In this document: one piece after another, positions 20,831-29,821 of the stretch | How positions within the stretch are numbered: position 1 is the stretch's first letter | Layout: the number at the start of each line of letters is the position of its first letter | Source: Phytopythium helicoides | Taxonomy: Eukaryota; Oomycota; Peronosporomycetes; Pythiales; Pythiaceae | NCBI GenBank assembly: GCA_024867545.1 | Contig: JANFNE010000060.1 | Span: forward strand, 124,001 to 188,000 | Direction: 5' to 3' | DNA: 64,000 bases | Program-made: the position numbers and the translations under genes | The notes under the pieces: model-generated | What the model was told of the DNA's origin: nothing | Seen by the model: only the letters and a program-made list of their open reading frames with translations | Databases searched by the model: none

Positions 20831-22532
20831 ATGGGAAACACCTTCGCCAGACCCGAGCTTCGAGTGCAGCCAAAAATCAGCAAGAGAACAACCTCAACTG
20901 CTGCCGCAAAATATGCCGCTCCTACTTCATCTCTAAGCACCAATAGTACAAAGTACTCGTACCCGCGAAGTGAGCCAGCGTCTGAGCTTGCCGAAGTGCA
21001 GACACGCCATTTGAAGTATTCGCCCGGGAAATGGGATATCTGGATGCTAGGAATCACAATCGTCATGGGCGGACAGTACTTCTCATGGAACGCTGGACTA
21101 CAAGCCGGACTCTACAGCTACTTTATCGCGTTTCTACTCATCGCCAGCGCGTATATCACTCTCTGCTGCTGTACCTCAGAGATCACTGGTGCGCTCCCTT
21201 TCGCCGGAGGAGCCTACGGACTCTCTCGATGCACTCTCGGGTTCTATGCGGGGTTCATGATCGGCTGCTGTGAAGCGCTCGAATACATTGCCTATGTTGC
21301 AAGTTCCGTCGTCGCGCTTGGGTTCATGATCGTTGACATCGTTCCATCACTTGCTGGATTGGAGCCTGCCATCCACGCGCTGTTCTACATTTCGGCTCTC
21401 TTTTTCCACATTCGAGGCGATCGCACGTTTTGGATATTCAATCTCGTGGTTGGGTCGATATCACTGCTAGTCGCGGTACTCTTCGTCTTTGGATCGATCC
21501 CTTTTGCCGATTTTCAACGCTACGCTCGTCACCCGGAATACGAGTTTGTCGGTGGTATGGGGATGTTTCTAAAAGTCCTCCCACTTGCCGCGTGGTTCTT
21601 CGTTGGGGTGGAGTCTCTTAGTCTTGTGAGTGACCAAGTTTCGCAACCAAAGGTATCTGTACCGTTCGCGCAAGTGACGTGTGCTGACGCTATTCGTGAT
21701 GGGAATCGCTGTCTTCTTCGCAACCGTATCGCTACCTCCAGGAATCACGACAGTTGCTGACGATCTGACGCCATTCAACCTTTGCTTTACTCGGCTCTTT
21801 CATATCGGTAACCGATACGCCACCATCTTTTCGCTGCCAGCTACATATGCAACAGCGTTCGGCTTCATGTGGTGTTATGGAAAGCTGATTGCTGCAATGG
21901 CAAGCTCGAGACTACTCCCGCCGATCCTTGGACGTACCACCAACACGTGCGGCACACCATATGTCGGTATCATTGCGGGCTCGTTTCTCAGCTTCATTCT
22001 TTGTCTGTTGGTTCACTTTCAACCTCATATCAACAGCTACTTGTTCATCACGTGCATCACGTGTGCATTCATGTCCTACTCGGGACAGTGCATTGGGTAT
22101 ATTTTGCTCAAGTTGAGTTACCGAAACATCAAGAGCTCGGCATTTCGTAACCCATTTGGGATTCCTGGAGCGATTTACTCTATGTCGATATGGATTTTGG
22201 GGATCATCGGGGTTGCGGGTTTTCAACGCGATGGAGGAATCGAGATTATTTCGTTCCTCGTGCTTGTAGGTGCTTTGTCGATCTACTACTATGTGTATGC
22301 GAAGAAGCGGCAGACGTTTTCGGCGCAAGAGAATCGTGTGTTGCTTGTGGCTCATGTTACGAAGTTTAATGTGAAACGAGCAGCAGCAGTTCGTCGTGCT
22401 GGGCGAGGAAACTCACCGTGTCACGCAATAGGAAACAACACAACTACAGGAAACGGCACGAGTGGATCTCAATTCAGGACAGCTGACGCTTCGAGTACAC
22501 GTCAAACGCCAAGAGTGTTCGTTTGCACTTGA
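20831..22532 (+). pseudogene. APC/ethanolamine-permease-like transporter, unit B, frameshifted
   Basis: This copy is almost identical to 14065-15768 but lacks one GT dinucleotide in the run at about 21679-21684 (ACGTGTGCTG here, ACGTGTGTGCTG in A and C). The frame shifts in the middle of the protein, after about 284 residues, and ends at 21760. The C-terminal half is still open in another frame (21681-22532). Translation would give a protein lacking roughly half its membrane segments. The damage is recent, since no other inactivating change was seen. A sequencing or assembly error at the GT run is the main alternative. Confidence 0.85.
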
Positions 22533-22977
22533 CGCTGGTAGACAATAAACTAAAAATGTTAATGAAAGGACTGAAGAAATTGAAGATGACTATTAAGGTT
22601 GCCGTCTTCAGTGATAAAGTCTGCTTGGGCTTTCCCTTTCCTTTGTCTCGAGAGTCGTGCAAGGCGAAGTTGCTGCTAAAACATGCATAGTGGTGATGTC
22701 ATAATGCGCAGCAAATGTTTCAACGTTGAAGGCAGTAATTACTATCAACGAGAAACAAAGTCAATGTGTATAATCTGCGCACCACTTACACATGCATATT
22801 CGTATTGCTAGCACTCGCCTTCGGCTCGCGGGTATGGCCGTGGTCAACCCGGCATCCTACGATAAAAGACGATGACTGGGAATGGAACCCAGTGAAAATG
22901 CAACAATGCCTGAGTATACAGTGCTATCTGCGGGCGACGCTGAGCGCACCTGCAGACACTTTGTGGCCCCTGATGTG
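22533..22977. other. Fanzor 3' flank, unit B; possible guide-RNA region
   Basis: This is the copy of 15769-16213. Only a handful of substitutions separate them (for example around 22687-22702 and 22828-22850). No ORF was recognised. It is the expected place for an OMEGA RNA, by analogy only. Confidence 0.3.
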
Positions 22978-24957
22978 TTAAGTTGGCGCTCGACAAGAAA
23001 CGGTAGGTCTTGGTTGACCACGGAGCATGTAGAAGAGAAGCATCAGCATGTTCTTCGAGGCGTTGACGTCGCGGTTCACAGTAGTACCAAAACAGTCATT
23101 GTATCGACAATGGAGCACACTATAAACCTTGCACGTCCGCCATTCCTTGTCCGTGCTGTTCTTGACCTTGCAGAGGCGGAGACTGTACTGGTGTTCTAGC
23201 TGCCGGTGGCAACGTGAGTGAAGCTTGCTGGTGCGAAACTCATCAATTGGTTGTACACGACAGTAGTTTCTCAACGTGTGCTCCAGTCTTTTGACCGGCC
23301 CCGCGGGGCACTTCTTGATGAGTCCAGAGTAATCGGTATTGCTCCAATCTCCAAATCCAACCACCGTTCGCCTGCCTGCTTGCTGGGTCAGTCTCCGACA
23401 TAGTTCATGTAGCTTTTTCTGCGCAAAGATGTACCGACCAAAACGCAGGTTGCGGAATCCCTTCGTCCGTGAAAATCCTAGCAGATTTTCCATATGTGGA
23501 ATAACGTATCGTGAGTACATTTCCAGCAACTCGAGCAACGCGGTCTTCTTCGACGGCATCTGACGCTCGGCCGCCAAAATGTCGGGACGCCGCTCCTTCA
23601 AGCAAGATATTTTCTGGTTGCTCTTGTGGCAGCGAGCATCCTCGTAGAACTCACGAGTAGAGCAGTGGATAGTCTCGCCGTCCTGGTTGGTTGCTACAAA
23701 CAGATCTCGTCTGCCAGGATCTAGGCCCCACATGACATCGTAGTCTTCTTCCCTAAGTGGGCGGTCTGACGCCGGATGGGTTTTCCGCATGACAATACTG
23801 ACAGCCTTTCCGTCCGTCACGATCTCTCCTGCGAACTTCTTGTTGGCTGTTTCAAACTTCTCGATATTGAAGAGACTGTGCCACCAATCGTCTGCGACAG
23901 CATTCCAATCGTCGCCTTGAGGAGGCACGCGAACACCAGCACGTAGAAGTAGACTGTGGAGCGTCGTCTTGCACATCTTGAAGTGCGAGCACTTGAACCC
24001 ATTCTTTGTCGGCAGGAGACTGAACGTGCGGACCTCTGGGATGTCCTGTCGATACTGAAACCAGCGATTCCTCTCCTCAATGTCGGTCAGAATCATGTAG
24101 GTGAGAGGAAGCAATCTGTTAGCCTCGTCGGACAAGTAGCCGCTCTCGTTGCGCGGGATCTGCTCTCGCCAAGCCTGCACCTCGGTATCGTTGCCGTTGT
24201 AGACAGGGTCCAGGATGCTCTTGATCATGACGTAGGCCTCAGCACCATTCAAGTCATAGACCCGCTTGATGTGACGGTGAAAGCGACGGTAGAAGTTGCG
24301 TACGATCGCGTTCTTGGTGTTAGTGGCCATCATTTGGGCTGCGTTCTGCTGTCACCCAGCGGTAATCTGCCGGTTGCTTGCACGTCGAGCGTCCTCACCT
24401 CGCCAAGTTTTGTACAGCGTGACTGATTGCTGGAATGCAGGAGACCCGAGTGTGGAGTTGGCGTTGCAAACACACGATAGGCATCTGTAGAAGAAGACCT
24501 GGTTGAGTGGCTCCACTGCATCGCCCAGCTGACACATCCGCACGGCGTGGATGTTGGCGAGGACGTAAGCCTCCAGCACAGCCTGGTCCATATCCGCCAG
24601 CACGGACTCCCACAGCAAAGTCATGGCCTCATCGCTCTTGCAAAACGCCTTGAGCGACGTCTTGACGCACACAAGCGAGGATTTGGCGTTAGCTGCGTCA
24701 CGAGCTTCGACTTCGGCTCGTCACCTCTTTGACTGACTCTTGCGTGGTTCTGCACTGCGCTTCTTCCTTTTAGATCTAGCATCGCCTGATGTCGGACCAG
24801 CTGCACGTGTTGTCTTGGACCGACCTCGACGAGTTGCGGAAGCAGCTCTACTCGTTGTGGATCTGCGTAGCCCTGCGGCAGCTTGACTGGTCTTGGACCT
24901 GCCTCGCCGGGAACCTGGATCGCCCTCCGTGCCCGATCGAGCGCGCATGTTTGCCAT
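22978..24957 (-). CDS. Fanzor (eukaryotic TnpB-like RNA-guided nuclease), unit B copy
   Basis: Fanzors are eukaryotic relatives of TnpB/Cas12 that cut DNA at sites set by an OMEGA RNA. The ATG at 24957 (MANMRARSGTEGD) opens a basic, Ser/Arg-rich leader with an NLS-like RSKRKKR. The conserved N-terminal block CVKTSLKAF follows. After a 60-nt intron (24339-24398) comes the core: RuvC-I LDPGRRD, VVGFGDWSN, DEFRTSKLHSRCHRQL, a zinc-ribbon Cys pair, and RuvC-III NRDVNASKNM. The canonical RuvC-II Glu is not at VVGFGD; the Glu of DEF probably replaces it, as described for Fanzors. A TGA at 24721-24723 lies in frame between leader and core. A 63-nt GT-AG intron at 24693-24755 would remove it and keep the frame (618 aa). 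Otherwise the leader is not joined. Confidence 0.85.
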
Positions 24958-25563
24958 GGTGGCAAATTACACGGTGAGTATGGAGATCAGGGTCGGCAGT
25001 CGTTGCCGTTCGAGTGACAATTCAAAACATGCTATTGTCTCATCATGCCCGTTTTCGTGTATGCAGGCAGAGCTGCAAAGGCCGCTTTACTAGCTTGTCG
25101 TGGCTCATGATGGAGCTCTGAAGATCCTTCCTATGGCATCTCTAACAAGCAATACGAAGTGTCAATGCAGTGCTGTTGTCATCGCTCGGGGAGGGCATCG
25201 CGCAACCCGCTTGAAGCTGATGAACTGCGCTGCCAGCTTGTCAATTGGGCAGTACCGTAACGACAGGTTTATTTAGTTTCACGTCTCCTTTTCCACGTTT
25301 TCCGGTTGAGTGAGAGTTAACGTCGATCGTTGTGCTGAGAAGGGTGTATGTAGAAATGGAGGGTTTTGTGGCCATCTACCACAGCGCCAATGCCGGGTAC
25401 CCCGGCCATTCACCTCGTACTAGGCAACGTTCACTGGAAACTGGTGGTTGGAGATGGTACAGTCTTCATGGGATCTGCTAGTTGTACTGACGAGCCTTAG
25501 CTTCAGGACATATCTTAGTAGCAGCGTTGCGCCGCCCCGACGTACAGCCTGATCTCGGTGAAG
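24958..25563. other. Intergenic junction of units B and C, Fanzor B promoter side
   Basis: This includes most of the 196 bp absent from unit A (about 24846-25042) and the spacer repeated at 18111-18603. No gene was recognised. Confidence 0.5.
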
Positions 25564-26463
25564 CTACTCTGCCGATGCAATCACAGGATGATCTAACACG
25601 AAACGCAACGTCGCTCGACGCTGTGGGTCGACTTGGAGCATGGCGTCCAGAAGGTCGACCGTCAATGCGGAGATTCTGCGGTCGAACCCCCACTTCTTCA
25701 ACACGAAACGGATGCCGTGCTGATTGACGACCTCGAAGCCGCTCTGCTCTAGTGATGCAATAGCAAATGGAGCCGAGCCCGTCAGCAGGATGAACCAAAT
25801 GATCCCGAGAGACCACACGTCGGCTCTGGCGGGGTCGTACGAGTGCTGGAGCGAGACCACCTCTGGCGCCATGTACATGTCCTTTCCGGCGCGATCATAG
25901 CACGGCTTGCTGACATCCACCGCTAAGGCAAAGTCGGTGAGCTTGAAGCTCCCATCGTCGCCGAGTAAAACGTTCTCGAGCGACAAGTCGCGGTGAGCGA
26001 GGCCGAGAGTTTCGTGCAAAAACTGCACCCCGAGAAGGATATGCCGCATGACTCTCACAGCCTCGGACTCGACCAATCGGCGAGAAGGCAGTCGGGACTC
26101 GAGATAGGTGTACAGATCGCCTCGAGTGCAAAATTCAGAGATGAGGCAGACCATGTTGTCGGAGGTGAGCTGGTCGACTTGTTGGGTGATGTGTGGGTGC
26201 TTTCCTTTCTCCATGATGATCCGTCCAATCTCGATCTCAACCATGGGGTCATCAATGGCTCTGTTGCCTAGCGACAACTTGGCAGTGGCGAGATGCTCGA
26301 GCGAGACCATCTTGACGGCAACGATTTGGCTCTTCTTCACCACTGACTCACCGTCGCAGTCGTCAATTACCTTGCAAGCCCACACCTCTCCGAAGGTCGT
26401 ATCGCTGATCTTTTGCAGAGGTCGAAGCAAGGGGATTTTCGCTGATGCAAGGTCGGTCTTCAT
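25564..26463 (-). CDS. Serine/threonine protein kinase, unit C copy, 299 aa
   Basis: This is almost identical to the unit B kinase; the main visible change is LRPLQKIS for LRPLRKIS near the start. It has the same DFA, HRDLSLEN and MAPE motifs and the same ATG choice (MKTDLASAK). The frame is intact and there is no intron. It is divergent from the permease at 27856. Confidence 0.87.
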   Translation of the reverse strand: MKTDLASAKIPLLRPLQKISDTTFGEVWACKVIDDCDGESVVKKSQIVAVKMVSLEHLATAKLSLGNRAIDDPMVEIEIGRIIMEKGKHPHITQQVDQLTSDNMVCLISEFCTRGDLYTYLESRLPSRRLVESEAVRVMRHILLGVQFLHETLGLAHRDLSLENVLLGDDGSFKLTDFALAVDVSKPCYDRAGKDMYMAPEVVSLQHSYDPARADVWSLGIIWFILLTGSAPFAIASLEQSGFEVVNQHGIRFVLKKWGFDRRISALTVDLLDAMLQVDPQRRATLRFVLDHPVIASAE

Positions 26464-27855
26464 CGGCAGTGGTATCTTGTTGGAGGAAAGATGGGGAATG
26501 AAAGAGCATGTGTGTGTAGAGAGAGGGAGAGAGAGCATCGGATGATGAGAGGTTGCGAGTGAAAATGGAGAGCCGCATGCCGAACGTTCTAGAGTCACCG
26601 ACGAGTAAGGTGAGTGAGTGTTGGTACTGCAGTTTGCAGTGTCCGACCTTTTCGAGATCCTCCTGGACGCTGCGAGCGGCTTGGGGCGTCCAGGAAGATT
26701 TCATGGTGGTCGGCTGTCATGAGTGTGAGTGAAGTCGGACGTGGTGGCGGATCTTTCGTCAGGTCGTCTTTCACGGATGGTCAGCACCGGTGCTGGGCAG
26801 TGAACATTCTCGAATTCGATGATCGTGGTGGTAAGCTCTATGATGATTCAATTCACTCAACTGCTTGGATATACACGTTCTGCATAATTGAAGTGAGACA
26901 TCTTGCTGTGTACCCGATGATTTGTGGAAGGATTGATATCTGGCTGTGTCAGAAGCGAACCCTCGTGGATGCGATGTGCAGATGACAGAAAATCAACAAG
27001 GTCGAAGGCTACTTGTTTGACAATTGAAGCATTCTGTGGACAAGAACTCGTCTGCAGAACGTTCAGACAAGCGATGTAATTGGGGAGCTAATACGTCTCA
27101 AATGTTTACTACAACCTTTGTGGTTGTTCGTCGGTATTCCAGACTTTTGGTTGTTGAAGTAGGTTATATGGCATACGAGTCCCGATCTTGTGCATTCGAC
27201 GAAGAACTTACAATGAATAACTAGCTGAAGGTTCTCGTGAACACTTACGATCTTCTCGGACACAACTCTATCGAATCCATGTGCTTAGTAGTTTGCTCCT
27301 TTGTCCGCGCTAAACGAAGGGATCCGCACACTTGGGCGACGATGGTGAGTCTTCTGGTCATTCTAGTCTCATTGCGGATCAATTACTTTAGTAAACGGTA
27401 TCAAACGCAAACGCGAAAATCAGAGCAACTTTCTCGATGCAAAACCTTTGCGTTGCACATGTCTCGGAAGCGATAACCTATGGGTTGGGATCGGTCGAAA
27501 GATACCATTGTAGACCTTGAACAAGAGTAGATCACGAAATTGATCGCAAACGGAATATCCATGTATGCCAGAAGCGCAAGTATATGTGTTGCAAGTAGAA
27601 GGATATCGAAGCCGTGAACGGAATTTACCTTAGCCACTACGTTCTTAAGATGTGTAATGTCAGGTCAGTGACGAAATGGGTTGGCTTGGAGATAAGATCG
27701 CCAAGCCGTCAAACCAAAACGACTCTGCTGTAGAACAGTCCTTACCTGAAGACTTCGTTCCAAATATAGGAAACGTCGTCCAATGCTTTTATTCTCACTA
27801 CTGCTTCTTTGCAGAGATTCACGAAGCGCTTGCTCCAACGCTGGTGTATCAGGCA
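26464..27855. other. Intergenic region upstream of kinase C and permease C
   Basis: The first 330 bp match units A and B. The rest (about 26790-27855) is unique, AT-richer and without a recognisable gene. Confidence 0.5.
26661..26695. promoter_or_regulatory. Diverged hairpin upstream of kinase C
   Basis: This is the counterpart of 12935-12969. The outer 10 bp of the stem are now perfectly paired (TCCTGGACGC with GCGTCCAGGA), while the inner part has one mismatch and two G-T pairs. The loop CGG is kept. Confidence 0.45.
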
Positions 27856-29595
27856 ATGGGAAACGCCTTTGCCAAACCCGAGCTTCGAGTGCAGCCAAAA
27901 ATCAGCAAGGGAGCTATCCCTATTAGCGATGTCCAAGACGTCGCTCCTCGGCCGTCCGTCAGCGTAAACGGCAAGAAGTTTTCGTATACGCGAAGTGCAA
28001 CAGCATCTGGTCCAAGCAAACTAGAGATGCACCGTCTGAAATATTCTCCCGGGAAATGGGATGTCTGGATGCTAGGAATCACGATTGTTATCGGTGGACA
28101 GTACTTCTCATGGAACGCTGGACTACAAGCCGGACTATACAGCTACTTTATCGCGTTTCTACTCATCGCCAGCGCGTACATCACTCTCTGCTGCTGTACC
28201 TCAGAGATCACTGGTGCGCTCCCTTTTGCCGGAGGAGCCTACGGACTCTCTCGATGCACTCTCGGGTTCTATGCGGGATTCATGATCGGCTGCTGTGAAG
28301 CACTCGAATACATTGCCTACGTTGCAAGCTCCGTCGTCGCGCTTGGACTCATGATCGTTGACATCGTTCCATCGCTTGCCGGATTGGAGCCTGCCATTCA
28401 TGCGCTATTCTACATTTCGGCTCTCTTTTTCCACATTCGAGGCGATCGCACGTTCTGGATATTCAATCTCGTGGTTGGGTCGATATCCCTGCTAGTCGCG
28501 GTACTCTTCGTCTTTGGATCGATCCCTTTTGCCGATTTTCAACGCTACGCTCGTCACCCGGACTACGAGTTCGTCGGCGGTATGGGGATGTTTCTAAAAG
28601 TCCTCCCACTTGCAGCGTGGTTCTTCGTTGGGGTGGAGTCTCTTAGTCTCGCGAGCGACCAAGTTTCGCAACCAAAGGTGTCTGTACCGTTCGCGCAAGT
28701 GACGTGTGTACTGACGCTATTCGTGATGGGAATCGCTGTCTTCTTCGCCACCGTATCGCTTCCTCCAGGAATCACGACAGTTGCTGACGATCTGACGCCA
28801 TTCAACCTCTGCTTTACTCGGCTCTTTCATATCGGCAACCGATACGCCACCATCTTTTCACTGCCAGCTACATATGCAACAGCGTTCGGCTTCATGTGGT
28901 GTTATGGAAAGCTGATTGCTGCAATGGCAAGCTCGAGACTTCTCCCGCCGATCCTTGGACGCACCACCAACACGTGCGGCACACCATATGTCGGTATCAT
29001 TGTGGGTTCGTTTCTCAGCTTCATTCTTTGCCTGCTGGTTCACTTCCAACCTCGTATCAACAGCTACTTGTTCATCACGTGCATCACATGTGCATTCATG
29101 TCCTACTCGGGACAGTGCGTCGGCTATATTTTGCTCAAGTTGAGTTACCGAAACATCAAGAGCTCGGCATTTCGTAACCCGTTCGGGATTTCTGGAGCGA
29201 TCTACTCCATGTCGGTATGGGTATTGGGGATCATCGGGGTTGCGGGTTTTCAACGCGATGGAGGAATCGAGATTATCTCGTTCCTCGTGCTTGTGGGTGT
29301 TTTGTCGATCTACTACTATGTGTATGCGAAGAAGCGGCAGACATTTTCGGCGCAAGAGAACCGTGTGTTACTTGTGGCTCATGTCATGAAATTCAATGGG
29401 AAGCGAACTGCAGCTGTTCGTCGTGCTCGTCGAGGTCATTCTCCCCGCCGTGGAACAGGAAATAACACAACGACAGGAAATGGGACGAATGCTTCACAGT
29501 TTAGCACCGCCGATGGAACGAGCACACGCCAAACGACTAGAGTTTTCACGCGTGTTCTCGCTGTCAGGAAGTCAACAAATACCCATAAAGACTGA
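27856..29595 (+). CDS. APC/ethanolamine-permease-like transporter, paralogue C, 579 aa
   Basis: The start MGNAFAKPELRVQPKISKG aligns with the unit A protein; an open frame extends upstream to 27676 but without a better ATG. The membrane domain is about as in copy A, with substitutions such as VLGIIGVAGF. The cytosolic N-terminal linker and the C-terminal Ser/Thr-rich tail (ending STNTHKD) have diverged most. It is intact. It forms a head-to-tail series with the paralogues at 29822 and 31812, which suggests a locally amplified nutrient-uptake family. Substrate is not determinable from sequence. Confidence 0.88.
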   Translation: MGNAFAKPELRVQPKISKGAIPISDVQDVAPRPSVSVNGKKFSYTRSATASGPSKLEMHRLKYSPGKWDVWMLGITIVIGGQYFSWNAGLQAGLYSYFIAFLLIASAYITLCCCTSEITGALPFAGGAYGLSRCTLGFYAGFMIGCCEALEYIAYVASSVVALGLMIVDIVPSLAGLEPAIHALFYISALFFHIRGDRTFWIFNLVVGSISLLVAVLFVFGSIPFADFQRYARHPDYEFVGGMGMFLKVLPLAAWFFVGVESLSLASDQVSQPKVSVPFAQVTCVLTLFVMGIAVFFATVSLPPGITTVADDLTPFNLCFTRLFHIGNRYATIFSLPATYATAFGFMWCYGKLIAAMASSRLLPPILGRTTNTCGTPYVGIIVGSFLSFILCLLVHFQPRINSYLFITCITCAFMSYSGQCVGYILLKLSYRNIKSSAFRNPFGISGAIYSMSVWVLGIIGVAGFQRDGGIEIISFLVLVGVLSIYYYVYAKKRQTFSAQENRVLLVAHVMKFNGKRTAAVRRARRGHSPRRGTGNNTTTGNGTNASQFSTADGTSTRQTTRVFTRVLAVRKSTNTHKD

Positions 29596-29821
29596 GGGAG
29601 GTAGATAAGAATTCCCAATGATCGTCGTTAATTCCTTTATTCTTCAAGTTTCTGCAACATCACCAAGAACAGTTTTGCCATCAGTGTGAAATGTGTCGTT
29701 CCATACATAGGCAGAGATAAAGGTGATCGCAGTCAAAAATAGACCCCAAGTGGAACCAGAAGCTCGCCGAATTTCTTCAGTTTAGAACCCGCACGCTCAA
29801 GACAGCAAACGAGAAGCAGTG

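Larger units (their letters stand above)
18111..25070. repeat. Tandem segmental duplication, unit B (kinase-permease-Fanzor)
   Basis: This unit is 6,960 bp long. Its left part (18111 to about 19830) also matches 25071 to about 26790 (unit C). The remainder from 18580 matches unit A. Near-identity of non-coding spacers indicates recent duplication, probably by unequal crossing-over. Confidence 0.9.
25071..26790. repeat. Tandem segmental duplication, unit C (kinase part only)
   Basis: This matches unit B from 18111 to about 19830 at high identity. Homology then ends abruptly near 26790, beyond the kinase promoter hairpin. No Fanzor is present in this unit. Confidence 0.85.

Noticed and set aside
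27676..27855. 60-codon N-terminal extension of permease C
   Set aside because: The paralogues start at MGN[T/A]FA[R/K]PE, and the extension has no counterpart in them.
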